Origin: Bacteroidales bacterium
GTDB lineage: Bacteria > Bacteroidota > Bacteroidia > Bacteroidales > Muribaculaceae
NCBI GenBank assembly: GCA_014800845.1
Contig: JAAVFJ010000049.1
Location: 66,181 to 109,968, forward strand
DNA: 43,788 bases
Direction: 5' to 3'
Notes under the pieces: generated by a model
The model's database searches: none
Told to the model about the DNA's origin: nothing
Seen by the model: only the letters and a program-made list of their open reading frames with translations
Position numbers and translations under genes: made by a program
In this document: in pieces, positions 26,164 to 34,840 of the stretch
Layout of the letters: each line of letters begins with the position of its first letter
Numbering within the stretch: position 1 is the first letter of the stretch

Positions 26164-26249
26164 GAGGAGGCTTTCCTTTCCCGACCCTCACGTACATTCA
26201 TTTAAGAAGCGGTACGGAGTAAAGGTGGTCGGCACAGGAAAGCCTCCTC
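26164..26249. repeat. Long nested hairpin between miaA and the transglutaminase-like gene
   Basis: A 14-bp perfect outer stem (26164-26177 with 26236-26249) encloses a 6-bp stem (26181-26186 with 26227-26232) and an inner stem of 3+5 bp (26187-26195 with 26212-26219, one bulge). A smaller 6-bp inverted repeat lies just before it (26140-26153). The genes converge here, so it may act as a terminator, but neither strand carries a U-tract. Confidence 0.6.
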
Positions 26250-26268
26250 GACTATGAAACTATACTAA

Positions 26269-28818
26269 TTAGAGCGCGGGCAGCAGGTTTTGGAGTTTTG
26301 CTGCGAGCGATGTGTCGTAGCCATTGGTAAAGAAGACCACGCGGCCGAAACTGTCGGCAACCATTATGAGCGGAAGCGTTGCGCGTTCTTCAGTATTCTG
26401 AGTCTGCACAGCACCTGAAAGCATGTCACGTATATCTCCGGAGGGGTCAGAACCGTAATGCAAATTCCGCAAACCGCTGAGCTCGCGGCGTTCGCGACCG
26501 AGAACCACTATCGGACGCCCCCAGTCATTGAGAAGCGATGTGATTGATTCCATGTCGGTCACAGCATGATTACTGGGCTCGTCAGTGTCACCGAGCATTG
26601 CGATGAGGAAATAACCGCGGCCGGTGGTGGACAGGATAGACTGCTGCTCATGAGCACCTGCGGGGAGATAAGGTGCCTCGGGGTTAATAGCGCCAATCAC
26701 CTCGATGCTTCCGGGAGAGTGACGCATCACGAGCGGCAGGTCAGTGGTCTTGTTGGCCTCTATATTAAAGAATGAAAGGGTAGCTTTCACGCTGCCGTCA
26801 GCCTGACGCATGCCGGTGGTCAACAGATAGTAACCCTGGGGCAATGAAGTGCCGTCACGAAGAATGGTAGCATAGCTCTCACCCATATCATCGCCAAACT
26901 CAAGCTGGCGGGGTGAGCCGCTCTTCATAGAGGAGATAGAGAAGTGGCGGTAGTACTGAGGATCGGAAAGGTAGCGCGTAGGTTCATAAGAGGCTTTCAC
27001 TATACCCTCGGGCACTGACTCTTTCACAGCCTTAGCGAAGTCAACCGTAATCCAGCTCTTGCCGTCATGATACTGGCAGGCACCGGTGACTGGGTCTATT
27101 CTGGCAGGCGTGCCGCCATTTCGGCAAAGGGCCACAAAGAAGATGTCGCGCGAACGGCTGTCGGCCTCACGGTTTTTCCAAACCTTTTCGGGAATGATAG
27201 GCACGCGATAAGCATTAGCGGCATTGTTGACTTTCACGTTAGCGGTGATATAATCTATGGCCTCTTCAGGGGTGAGACCCTTCTCTTTACCGGGCATGCG
27301 AAGCGTGAGACGGTAATCTGACAGCAACTCGTTGGCTACTCGCGGATTAAGGATATAGTCCACGTACAACTCATTATCCGGTTGCGGAGGGGTCATCATC
27401 AGTGTGTTGATAAGCACTCGCGCGGGAGTGTCATGCAGGTCTTTTTCAGAAATGGCACCAAGCAGCGCAAGTGCTTCAGGCATGCGGGCCTCGGTGGTGG
27501 CATTTATGAAATCGTAGATCGAGAGCCAGTTGCCGCGAGCATGCTTCAGATAATAATCTGCCTCAGCTCTCTGCTCATCAGTGAGGAAATCGGGCAGGTC
27601 ATTGATATTCCTTTCGCAGAAACGACCTCCGAAGAAGCTCTCCTCATAGGCCGCACGCATAGCGTTTTCTCTATCAAATCTGATTTGGTTTTCTGCTATC
27701 TGAGCATCGGTGGCATGAGTCGGGATGGGATTCTCAGCCGGGGGCACTATGTCAAGCTCAGTAGAGAAGACCTCGCCGATTTTGTGGTCAAGCACCACAC
27801 GGGTGTTAGGAGAATCAATGAGCGTAAAGCCGAAATAGTTGCCATCGGAAGCCCAGGCAAGCATGTTGCCCTGACCGGTGCGGAGCATGGCGCGACCCAT
27901 GACATCAGTGTCCATGGAGGCAGCCGTGAAGAATTCAGCGTAGTTATAAATCTTATACTCTACCTTTACCCCTTTCACCGGCTTGCCCTGACGGTCAACA
28001 ACAGTAACGACTGCTTCGCGCACGGGCACATAGTTGTCAGTGACATTTATTTCGGTGATGCCGTCGCGCACACCTATAATCTGCTCGGGGCCGGGATATT
28101 GGCCGAATACTCTTGTGTGCATCAACATGCCTCGCGAAGCAGGCGCATTGAACCAGGCGCGGTTGAGCTCCGGTTCCGGCTCACAGGCACCGAGGAAGTA
28201 CCACTTGCCGTCGACCCAGACTTCCACCCAGGCATGATTATCGTCGGTGTGAGCCCAGCGCGGAGTATAAACCTGACGGGCAGGAATACCGACAGCGCGA
28301 AACGCCGCCACACCCAATACCGACTCCTCGCCGCAGCGTCCTTTAGCGGATTTGATTGTAGACATAGGAGCTGATGTGCGTGCATCGCTCGGCTCATAAG
28401 TCACTTTCTCGTGCAGCCAGTGGTTCACCTCAAGAGCGGCATCCTTCATCGAAAGATTCTTGACGCGGTCACGAAGCTCTGCATAATAGGCGGTGCGGAA
28501 ATTGTCAAGATACTCATTGTTGCTACGCACCGGAAGCACGAAATGGCGCCAGATATCATCGGGCACATTCTTGCCCCAAGGCAGCTCCTCTCGGGCTTTC
28601 AGCGAGCAGCGCACGTTGCGGAGGAAGTATTCGGGTTCCATCATGAGTCTGTCACTCATGGGCATGGCGCCATACAGAAACTCCATGGCATCCCCCTCAG
28701 CAGCAGTAAGGTTATAGACCTTGCCGTTGATGCCCAGGAGACGTGTTTCTTCGGCATGCAGAGGAGCAGCTACGCAGGTAAAAGCTATTGCCGGAACTAT
28801 TAAAGAACTGTATTTCAT
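26269..28818 (-). CDS. Secreted transglutaminase-like (cysteine protease fold) protein
   Basis: 849 residues with a signal peptide ending near residue 22 (PLHA-EE). The transglutaminase-like core is at about 100-215: the catalytic Cys162 in KGRCGEES, His195 in DDNHAWVEV, and a likely third acid in GACEPE. The middle (about 260-350) looks like an Ig-like beta domain (PVREAVVTVVDRQGKPVKGVKVEYKIYN). The C-terminal 120 residues look thioredoxin-like (LPLIMVADSFGRVVFF) but lack a CxxC. Related proteins in Bacteroides are exported; whether they cleave or crosslink peptides is not settled by sequence. The start overlaps the fucosidase stop by 4 bases, so translation is coupled. It is the last gene of its unit. 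Confidence 0.85.
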   Translation of the reverse strand: MKYSSLIVPAIAFTCVAAPLHAEETRLLGINGKVYNLTAAEGDAMEFLYGAMPMSDRLMMEPEYFLRNVRCSLKAREELPWGKNVPDDIWRHFVLPVRSNNEYLDNFRTAYYAELRDRVKNLSMKDAALEVNHWLHEKVTYEPSDARTSAPMSTIKSAKGRCGEESVLGVAAFRAVGIPARQVYTPRWAHTDDNHAWVEVWVDGKWYFLGACEPEPELNRAWFNAPASRGMLMHTRVFGQYPGPEQIIGVRDGITEINVTDNYVPVREAVVTVVDRQGKPVKGVKVEYKIYNYAEFFTAASMDTDVMGRAMLRTGQGNMLAWASDGNYFGFTLIDSPNTRVVLDHKIGEVFSTELDIVPPAENPIPTHATDAQIAENQIRFDRENAMRAAYEESFFGGRFCERNINDLPDFLTDEQRAEADYYLKHARGNWLSIYDFINATTEARMPEALALLGAISEKDLHDTPARVLINTLMMTPPQPDNELYVDYILNPRVANELLSDYRLTLRMPGKEKGLTPEEAIDYITANVKVNNAANAYRVPIIPEKVWKNREADSRSRDIFFVALCRNGGTPARIDPVTGACQYHDGKSWITVDFAKAVKESVPEGIVKASYEPTRYLSDPQYYRHFSISSMKSGSPRQLEFGDDMGESYATILRDGTSLPQGYYLLTTGMRQADGSVKATLSFFNIEANKTTDLPLVMRHSPGSIEVIGAINPEAPYLPAGAHEQQSILSTTGRGYFLIAMLGDTDEPSNHAVTDMESITSLLNDWGRPIVVLGRERRELSGLRNLHYGSDPSGDIRDMLSGAVQTQNTEERATLPLIMVADSFGRVVFFTNGYDTSLAAKLQNLLPAL

Positions 28819-30173
28819 GACTGTGGTGCAGGGACTGCATTCTTAAAGTTTAAGGAAATAACATAATCAGGCGAAGGCTTGCGGTCCTTCGGAAGCGTAA
28901 GGATTATTCCCTCGGGAGTCTGAGTAAACTTTACTTTCTTGTCTGTAGCAAATTCCTTAGCACTCAGCATCTTGTTGCCGGCATAAGGGAGGAAGACGAG
29001 GTCTGCGTCGTTGTCAAGGACATGCACATAGAGCGTGTTATCCTTGCGTGTGGTTACACCCCATGACTGCGGAGGCACAACACCGCCTCTTACCCCCTGC
29101 ACGGTGGGAGAATAAGTTTTCATCCATTCACCCATGGCAGCAAGTCGCTCGAGTGCTTGCGGAGGCAGGGAGCCATCGGGGCGAGGGCCTATGTTGAGAA
29201 GCAGGTTAGCGTCACGACCGGCTGTGCCTACCAGGTACTGAATAAGCTCATCGGAACTCTTATATTCATTGTCGCGGATGCGGTAACCCCAGGAATTGTT
29301 CATGGTCTGGCAGGTCTCCAACGGGAGCTTGCTGACTTCCTGACCTGATAATCCGGCCTCATTCTCTCCCGGTTTGTCGCGTTCAAATATCTGAATATCC
29401 TCGCCTGCGAAGGGGGTCATGTGGTGGTTACTACCCACGAGGCAGGAGGGTTGCAGCTTATGAATAAGAGCATACTGAGCGTCGAGATTCCATAATTCGG
29501 GGTCAAGGCCGCCGGGAATTTCATCACGATCCCACATGCCGTCATACCAGATAGCGCCCACTTTGCCGTAGTTGGTGAGGAGTTCGGTGAGCTGATTGTC
29601 CATGAAGTCCAGGTAATCACGCCAGTTGCCTGAGGTGTCGCGATTAGGCTCATGACCGGTGCGACCTATGGGATTATAATCCGGGCGACCCCAGTCCAGC
29701 TGGGAGTAGTACAGGTGCAGAGCTATCCCCTGCTTCTCACACTCGTCGGCTATCTCCTTGAGTATGTCGCGCTTGAAGGGGGTGGCGTCTACAATATTAT
29801 AGGGTGAATACTCTGTGTCAAACATAGAGAACCCGTCATGGTGACGAGTGGTGATACACAGATATTTAGCACCTGAATCCTTAATGGCTTTCACCCAATC
29901 GTGAGCGTTAAAATTCGAGGGATAGAAGCCGGCAGCCAGGTTCTTGTACTCGTTATGATAAATTTTGGGGTCGTTGAGTACCCATTCGCCGGAACCGAGC
30001 ATGGAGTAGATGCCCCAGTGAATGAAGATGCCGAATCCGTTGTCGCGAAAGTCCTCGCGTGCCTGCAGAATCTCAGGTGTGGGTGTGTAAGCCCATGCGG
30101 AATAAGGTGTACAGAAAGCGCTGAGAGCCAGTGCGCTACTCAGCATACACCGCTTTATACCAGTCAAGTTCAT
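28815..30173 (-). CDS. Alpha-L-fucosidase, glycoside hydrolase family 29
   Basis: 452 residues with a signal peptide (hydrophobic to about residue 28, WAYTP following). GH29 landmarks: GIFIHWGIYS at 48-57, the substrate-binding HHDGFSMFDT at 111-120, and the nucleophile Asp211 in AIWYDGMWD. The C-terminal part is a beta domain. The enzyme removes L-fucose from glycans, probably in the periplasm. Substrate linkage cannot be judged. The gene overlaps its upstream neighbour by 38 bases and its downstream neighbour by 4. A later in-frame ATG at residue 10 would still keep the signal peptide. Finding a fucosidase with a protease and a transglutaminase-like protein suggests joint action on glycoprotein, which is inference. 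Confidence 0.92.
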   Translation of the reverse strand: MNLTGIKRCMLSSALALSAFCTPYSAWAYTPTPEILQAREDFRDNGFGIFIHWGIYSMLGSGEWVLNDPKIYHNEYKNLAAGFYPSNFNAHDWVKAIKDSGAKYLCITTRHHDGFSMFDTEYSPYNIVDATPFKRDILKEIADECEKQGIALHLYYSQLDWGRPDYNPIGRTGHEPNRDTSGNWRDYLDFMDNQLTELLTNYGKVGAIWYDGMWDRDEIPGGLDPELWNLDAQYALIHKLQPSCLVGSNHHMTPFAGEDIQIFERDKPGENEAGLSGQEVSKLPLETCQTMNNSWGYRIRDNEYKSSDELIQYLVGTAGRDANLLLNIGPRPDGSLPPQALERLAAMGEWMKTYSPTVQGVRGGVVPPQSWGVTTRKDNTLYVHVLDNDADLVFLPYAGNKMLSAKEFATDKKVKFTQTPEGIILTLPKDRKPSPDYVISLNFKNAVPAPQS

Positions 30174-32592
30174 GGTAAAGATTTAGTTGGTTAGAATTAG
30201 TCAATTGATTTAGGGTTGTGACGGAGAGACCGGAATAAGTTTCTTGATTGATGTAGATGTCCACGCACCGCGGGGTAGCCGCTTTATAGACTACAGCCTT
30301 ATCTATAGCAGCGGCGACATCCGCGGAGAGCTGCGGGTCCTGCGCCATGCGCATGAAAGTCTGGCGAAAGTCAAAGAAATTTACGCCACCCTGCTTGCCG
30401 TAGCTTGGCAGCCCTATTGTAGAGAGTTGCTTGGGGTCAGCAGCTATGCTTCTGCAACTTGCAGCCACCGCATCCAACTCAGATGTCCTGGTCACTGAGA
30501 TGGTAACATTTCTCATGCCGGGGTCCTCGTTGAGAGCGAAGTATTCATAACACTGCTTTGCGGCTGAAAGGGGAAGCCCGGGCGTAGCTGCCAGAGCGGG
30601 AAGCATTATCTGATAGGGTGAACCCTCAGCGAGAAGCACCGTGGGGGACGCTACGAAATAATCGCACTTATTGCGAAATTCATAAGCCATCTCAATGCTA
30701 CCCATCAGGCAGCAATCCATCCAAACGAATGAGAACGTGTCGTCAGGGACAGCCGATGCCATATCGGTTACATTCATCTCCTTGCCATAATCGTTTCCGA
30801 AGCTGTATGCCGGCGCAGAAGCAGGAATCCAGTTGGTGGCATGACTCCAGAAGATAAGTCCGTAATTGTCAGCAGGGGCCAGCGACAAGGCGTCATTTAT
30901 GACTTGCGACATGCGTTGCTCTGTGAGCGAGGTCCGGTCGTTGGCATAGGTCTTCAGAGTGACTTGAGTGGCTGGCAAATTCCCGTTGTTCCTGACCTGA
31001 AAAAGTTTCGGAGCCTCTGTGCGGGAAACGCAGTAGACCAGCAAATTGAGCTCCTCCGGGCTGCAGTTTTCCACTCCCTGAATCATCTCCTGCAGGTCCA
31101 ACCGACTAAAGGTGGATAAGTTATTGGAGGCGACCATGTAGACCAGCACAGTGAGCTTGCTCCGCTTCAATGGCGAGGGTTCATCGCTGTGATGGCAGGA
31201 TGTGAAGCCGAGAGAGAGCAGCAGCACTGCCGCAGCAGCCTTCCCGCTTCTGCGCCCTTTCAGTCGGCGCAGGAACATTGGGATGTGGCTGAGGAATATC
31301 AGCGCGAGCATCACGATTACATACGTAGTCGTTAATGCGCGGAGGCGATAGGGATTGTCAGTGTCATACACCAGCAGGCTCTGCGGATCATCTTTCATGA
31401 AATCATCGGTAGGGATAGCCTGAAAGGAATCTTTCCAGACTATTTTGCCATCTTCCACGTACACCACGGCGGGATTTCCTCTGACTACCTCCTTAATGGC
31501 AGTGTCTTCGGCAGTATAGATGGGATACTGAGCAAGGGAGAAGTCACGGAAAGTGGCCAGCTGCAGGGAGTCGGCGGCAGCTACAGCAAACATTTCTATG
31601 TCATGCTTGCCGGCGTAATCATAAAGCGAGTTGAGCTTATAGTAATGCTCTATACCCACCTCGGTGAGCGAAGGGAAAAACACTATCACCTGCTGACCGG
31701 CGTCGGCGGCAAGCAAATCCTCAGTCACATCTTCATTGCCATTGTAAATAGTCAGACCCTTTGATTTCTTTTGCGAAGAGGGGGCGGATATCTGCCTGCG
31801 CTCTACAAACTCCCAGCTCTCATCATCCGGAATACTATCGACAGGCAGCGTAACCGTCTTCTCGCCATTGCTCCAGACGGCCAGATATTCAGATGAATCA
31901 TCGTCGGAATCCACAAGGGTCCCCCCTACGGGATAGGGTCTGTAGTCGACCAAGGGCTGAGCTATGTAGCCTATCAAGCCGATAATCAGAATGTATGCTA
32001 TTGATGCACAGACGCTCCAAATCTGCAGGGTGGGGATAATGATGCACCTTATCCGAGCGTTGTAGGCCATGAGCCATCCGCACATGGCGGTAATTGCCAC
32101 GTTTTTCCAGAAGGTGGTCCAGTTTGAAATTACCAGAGCATCGCCAAAGCATCCGCAATCTGCCACCGGGTCGGCAATTGCAATCCACAATGTCAGCGGC
32201 AGCATGAAGCACATAAAAAGCATTGCCAGCCTCGGAGCCCACCTTCGGTAGGAACCGGTGACAAGCATTACACCCACCAGAAACTCAAAGCTAAACAGAA
32301 GGAAGGTGCCGGCGGTGATTTGCGATTCTAACCAGGGGGCATGCATCGTGGTCACATACTCACGCATCTTGTAGATAGTGCCCCAGGGGTCAACACCTTT
32401 TACAAAGCCGGAGTAGATGAAAACCACACCGACAGCTATGCGGAATATGTAGGTAATAAGACCCACAAGCTTCTCTCTGTAAGAGAGCTTGGAGGGGGAC
32501 TTGGAGGCAGACTGCCGTGAGGTCGGTGTCAGTGACGGCCCGGCCGCTGATTGTTCACTCTGACTCTTTTTCATCGAGCTTGATGAGAGCAA
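30136..32592 (-). CDS. Fusion protein: DoxX/MauE-type membrane domain, thioredoxin-like domain and clostripain-family (C11) protease
   Basis: 818 residues, one uninterrupted frame. Residues 1-40 are polar; 43-210 hold about five membrane helices with the DCGCFGD signature (145-151) of the DoxX/MauE group. Residues about 285-405 look like a thioredoxin fold without CxxC. A further helix (420-438) is followed by basic residues (LRRLKGRRSGK), a second hydrophobic stretch and a lipobox-like FTSC (463-466). From about 478 it is a clostripain-type peptidase with His584 in FWSHATNW and Cys627/Cys628 in MDCCLMG. In Bacteroides the DoxX protein after DUF1599 is a separate gene. Met439 (codon at 31276-31278) could start a free lipoprotein. 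A later start at residue 7 is also possible. It overlaps DUF1599 by 38 bases. Confidence 0.85.
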   Translation of the reverse strand: MLSSSSMKKSQSEQSAAGPSLTPTSRQSASKSPSKLSYREKLVGLITYIFRIAVGVVFIYSGFVKGVDPWGTIYKMREYVTTMHAPWLESQITAGTFLLFSFEFLVGVMLVTGSYRRWAPRLAMLFMCFMLPLTLWIAIADPVADCGCFGDALVISNWTTFWKNVAITAMCGWLMAYNARIRCIIIPTLQIWSVCASIAYILIIGLIGYIAQPLVDYRPYPVGGTLVDSDDDSSEYLAVWSNGEKTVTLPVDSIPDDESWEFVERRQISAPSSQKKSKGLTIYNGNEDVTEDLLAADAGQQVIVFFPSLTEVGIEHYYKLNSLYDYAGKHDIEMFAVAAADSLQLATFRDFSLAQYPIYTAEDTAIKEVVRGNPAVVYVEDGKIVWKDSFQAIPTDDFMKDDPQSLLVYDTDNPYRLRALTTTYVIVMLALIFLSHIPMFLRRLKGRRSGKAAAAVLLLSLGFTSCHHSDEPSPLKRSKLTVLVYMVASNNLSTFSRLDLQEMIQGVENCSPEELNLLVYCVSRTEAPKLFQVRNNGNLPATQVTLKTYANDRTSLTEQRMSQVINDALSLAPADNYGLIFWSHATNWIPASAPAYSFGNDYGKEMNVTDMASAVPDDTFSFVWMDCCLMGSIEMAYEFRNKCDYFVASPTVLLAEGSPYQIMLPALAATPGLPLSAAKQCYEYFALNEDPGMRNVTISVTRTSELDAVAASCRSIAADPKQLSTIGLPSYGKQGGVNFFDFRQTFMRMAQDPQLSADVAAAIDKAVVYKAATPRCVDIYINQETYSGLSVTTLNQLTNSNQLNLYHELDWYKAVYAE

Positions 32593-33094
32593 AAATAGAG
32601 TAGTTGATTATGTCCATCAGGTTGGAGTCCACCCCCTCGCTTGCCAGCGTATGGCCATCGTTGTCCTCAATCCTCTTAATGCGGTGGAGCTTGGTGAGGA
32701 TTATGTCGGTGAAGCTGCTGATACGCATGTCGCGCCACGCCTCGTCATAGTCATGATTCTTGTCGAGCATCAGGCGCACGGCTGAATCGAAATATTCGTT
32801 ATACCATTCCAGGGCCTGCTCGCGATTGAGGTCATCGCCGGGACCGATAGCCAGCTGAATGCGCTCCATCACCGAGTAGTTGACAATGCCTACAAACTCC
32901 GGACGGATACCCTCGTTGACACGGCTCTCCCCTTTTTCCTCAATGCTGCGTATGCGCCGCGCCTTAATCATAATCTGATCAGTAAGGGTGGCCGGACGCA
33001 TGAGGCGCCAAGAGGTACCGTAGTCACTCAGTTTCTTAAGATATATGTCGAGGCACTCGGTCTTCACGAGTGCGAACTGCTCGTTGGTCTTCAT
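32555..33094 (-). CDS. DUF1599 family protein with tandem duplicated domain
   Basis: 179 residues, soluble and mostly helical. Two copies of the same unit are visible: residues about 16-80 (YGTSWR, TDQIMIKARRIRSIE, IVNYSVMERIQL) and about 108-172 (YDEAWR, TDIILTKLHRIKRIE, IINYSIFALIKL), with shared W-R, T-D, K-x-x-R-I, I-E and N-Y positions. The family has no established function. In Bacteroides it precedes the DoxX-family gene, as here. It is the first gene of the unit. The start ATG at 33094 lies only four bases after a consensus -7 box, so the mRNA may be leaderless; a later start would break the first repeat only if well inside. Confidence 0.85.
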   Translation of the reverse strand: MKTNEQFALVKTECLDIYLKKLSDYGTSWRLMRPATLTDQIMIKARRIRSIEEKGESRVNEGIRPEFVGIVNYSVMERIQLAIGPGDDLNREQALEWYNEYFDSAVRLMLDKNHDYDEAWRDMRISSFTDIILTKLHRIKRIEDNDGHTLASEGVDSNLMDIINYSIFALIKLDEKESE

Positions 33095-33098
33095 AGTG

Positions 33099-33130
33099 CA
33101 AAAGTAGTGAAAAATCGGCTATGCCACAAA
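33099..33130 (-). promoter_or_regulatory. Promoter of the DUF1599 operon, Bacteroidetes consensus
   Basis: On the minus strand TTTG (33130-33127), a 20-base spacer and TACTTTTG (33106-33099) match the consensus exactly. The start codon begins at 33094, so transcription should start at or very near the A of ATG. Confidence 0.6.
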
Positions 33131-33146
33131 AAAACACCCGCTATAT

Positions 33147-33177
33147 TTTGCACCGAAATAATTTAATATTACCTTTG
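33147..33177 (+). promoter_or_regulatory. Glutamine synthetase promoter, Bacteroidetes consensus
   Basis: TTTG at 33147-33150, a 19-base spacer and TACCTTTG at 33170-33177. The expected leader is about 80 bases. It stands back to back with the DUF1599 promoter, the two -33 boxes being 16 bases apart. Confidence 0.65.
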
Positions 33178-33263
33178 CCGCATAATTCCGAGGATGCTAC
33201 CGGCAGGAGAATCGGTCTGCATCCATCCTACCCTTAAATCTAACATAAAAAAATCTACTACCT

Positions 33264-34766
33264 ATGAATTCCTCAATCAATCTCTGCCCCAATAAGTTGG
33301 TGCAGTTTCTTCAGAAGCCTCCTCACATGTTCCGCAAAGCCGACATTATCCGCTTTGTCAAGGAGAATGACATCCGCATGATTAATTTCATGTATCCGGC
33401 TGCTGACAACAGGTTGAAGACTCTCAACTTTGTAATCAACTCCGAGGAGTATCTGGAATCAATCCTGACATTCGGCGAACGTGTGGACGGCTCAAGCCTC
33501 TTTCCCTTTATAGAAGCCGGAAGTTCTGACCTCTACGTGGTGCCCCGCTACCGCACTGCTTTTGTGGACCCCTTTGCTGAAGTGCCCACACTCACTATGC
33601 TTGCCTCTTTCTTCAATAAGGATGGCAAACCTCTGGTGTCATCGCCGGAATACACACTGCGCAAAGCCTGCGAGGAGTTTAAGCGCGTGACCGGTCTGGA
33701 ATTCTACGCTATGGGTGAGCTTGAGTATTACGTAATTTCTCCTGACACCGGGCTCTATCCCGCCACTGACCAGAAGGGTTACCACGAAAGTGCCCCCTAT
33801 GCTAAGCATAATGAATTCCGCACTCAATGCATGGCTTACATAGCTCAGGCCGGTGGAGAGATTAAATATGGCCACAACGAAGTGGGTAACTTCACTCACG
33901 ATGGGCTCATCTACGAGCAAAACGAGATTGAGTTCCTGCCTGTGCCCGCTACTGATGCAGCTGACCAGCTGATGATTGCCAAGTGGGTGATACGCAATCT
34001 CGCCGCTCAGAATAATTATGATGTGACCTTTGCCCCGAAAATCACAGCCGGCAAGGCAGGCAGCGGTCTGCACATTCACTTCAAGCTGATGGATGGCGAG
34101 CAGAATGTCATGACCCGCGACGGACGCCTTAGCGACGAGGCCCGTAAAGCCATAGCCGGTATTTTGGAGTTGGCACCCTCAATCACTGCTTTTGGCAACA
34201 CAGTGCCCACCTCCTATCTGCGTCTCGTGCCCCACCAGGAGGCTCCCACAAACGTATGCTGGGGAGACCGCAACCGCTCGGTGCTCGTTCGTGTGCCCTT
34301 AGGCTGGACCGGCAAGGTGGATATGTGCGCGCAAGCTAATCCTCTGGAGGCTGACGACATTATGAGCGCCCCCCAGAAGCAGACTGCCGAGTTGCGCTCC
34401 GCTGACTGTTCTGCAGACATCTATCAGCTGCTGGCGGGTATGGCGGTAGCCGCTCGTTACGGATTCGAGATGGAGAACGCCCTGCAGCGTGCCGAGGAAA
34501 TGTATGTCTCTGTCAACATCCACAATGAGGAGAACAAAGCGAAGCTTGAAGCTCTCAACTCGCTTCCCGACAGCTGCGTGGCATCGGCCGAAGCTCTCCG
34601 CAAACAGCGCGAGATTTATGAAAAGGCAGGTATCTTCTCGCCGGCTATGATCGATGGCATCATCAAGCGCCTCGAGGCCTATAACGACACCAATCTCCGC
34701 AAAGAGCTCTCCGGCTCTCCGAAAGCTATGATGGAGACAGTACGCAAATATTGGCACTGCGGATAA
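33264..34766 (+). CDS. glnA: Glutamine synthetase, type I-like
   Basis: 500 residues. Glutamine synthetase joins ammonia to glutamate using ATP in the cytosol. The beta-grasp N-terminal domain is at about 20-115 and the catalytic domain follows: the metal-binding GELEYYVIS near 150, NEIEFLPVPA near 220, KITAGKAGSGLHIHFKL with the conserved His pair near 270, NTVPTSYLRLVPHQEAPTN and GDRNRSVLVRVP (ATP and glutamate binding) at about 312-350, and a C-terminal helical region. I do not see the adenylylation-loop tyrosine motif of enterobacterial GlnA. A member acting on another gamma-glutamyl substrate cannot be excluded but the active-site segments look standard. Single gene with its own promoter and terminator. 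Confidence 0.88.
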   Translation: MNSSINLCPNKLVQFLQKPPHMFRKADIIRFVKENDIRMINFMYPAADNRLKTLNFVINSEEYLESILTFGERVDGSSLFPFIEAGSSDLYVVPRYRTAFVDPFAEVPTLTMLASFFNKDGKPLVSSPEYTLRKACEEFKRVTGLEFYAMGELEYYVISPDTGLYPATDQKGYHESAPYAKHNEFRTQCMAYIAQAGGEIKYGHNEVGNFTHDGLIYEQNEIEFLPVPATDAADQLMIAKWVIRNLAAQNNYDVTFAPKITAGKAGSGLHIHFKLMDGEQNVMTRDGRLSDEARKAIAGILELAPSITAFGNTVPTSYLRLVPHQEAPTNVCWGDRNRSVLVRVPLGWTGKVDMCAQANPLEADDIMSAPQKQTAELRSADCSADIYQLLAGMAVAARYGFEMENALQRAEEMYVSVNIHNEENKAKLEALNSLPDSCVASAEALRKQREIYEKAGIFSPAMIDGIIKRLEAYNDTNLRKELSGSPKAMMETVRKYWHCG

Positions 34767-34786
34767 GCTTCTCCCTATAAAATAAG

Positions 34787-34824
34787 ATTGCCGTCGCTCT
34801 TCCGGAGCAACGGCAATTATTTTT
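34787..34824. terminator. Terminator between glutamine synthetase and the TPR gene
   Basis: Arms 34787-34794 and 34810-34817 (8 bp), one mismatch, then 34796-34799 with 34805-34808 (4 bp), followed on the plus strand by a T-rich run to 34824. It lies 20 bases after the synthetase stop; A-rich sequence on the left may let it work for the convergent TPR gene too. Confidence 0.85.
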
Positions 34825-34840
34825 GCAATCAGAACTTCAA

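Noticed and set aside
27382..28374. 330-codon plus-strand frame inside the transglutaminase-like gene
   Set aside because: The minus-strand gene has signal peptide, catalytic residues and coupled neighbours; the plus frame has none.
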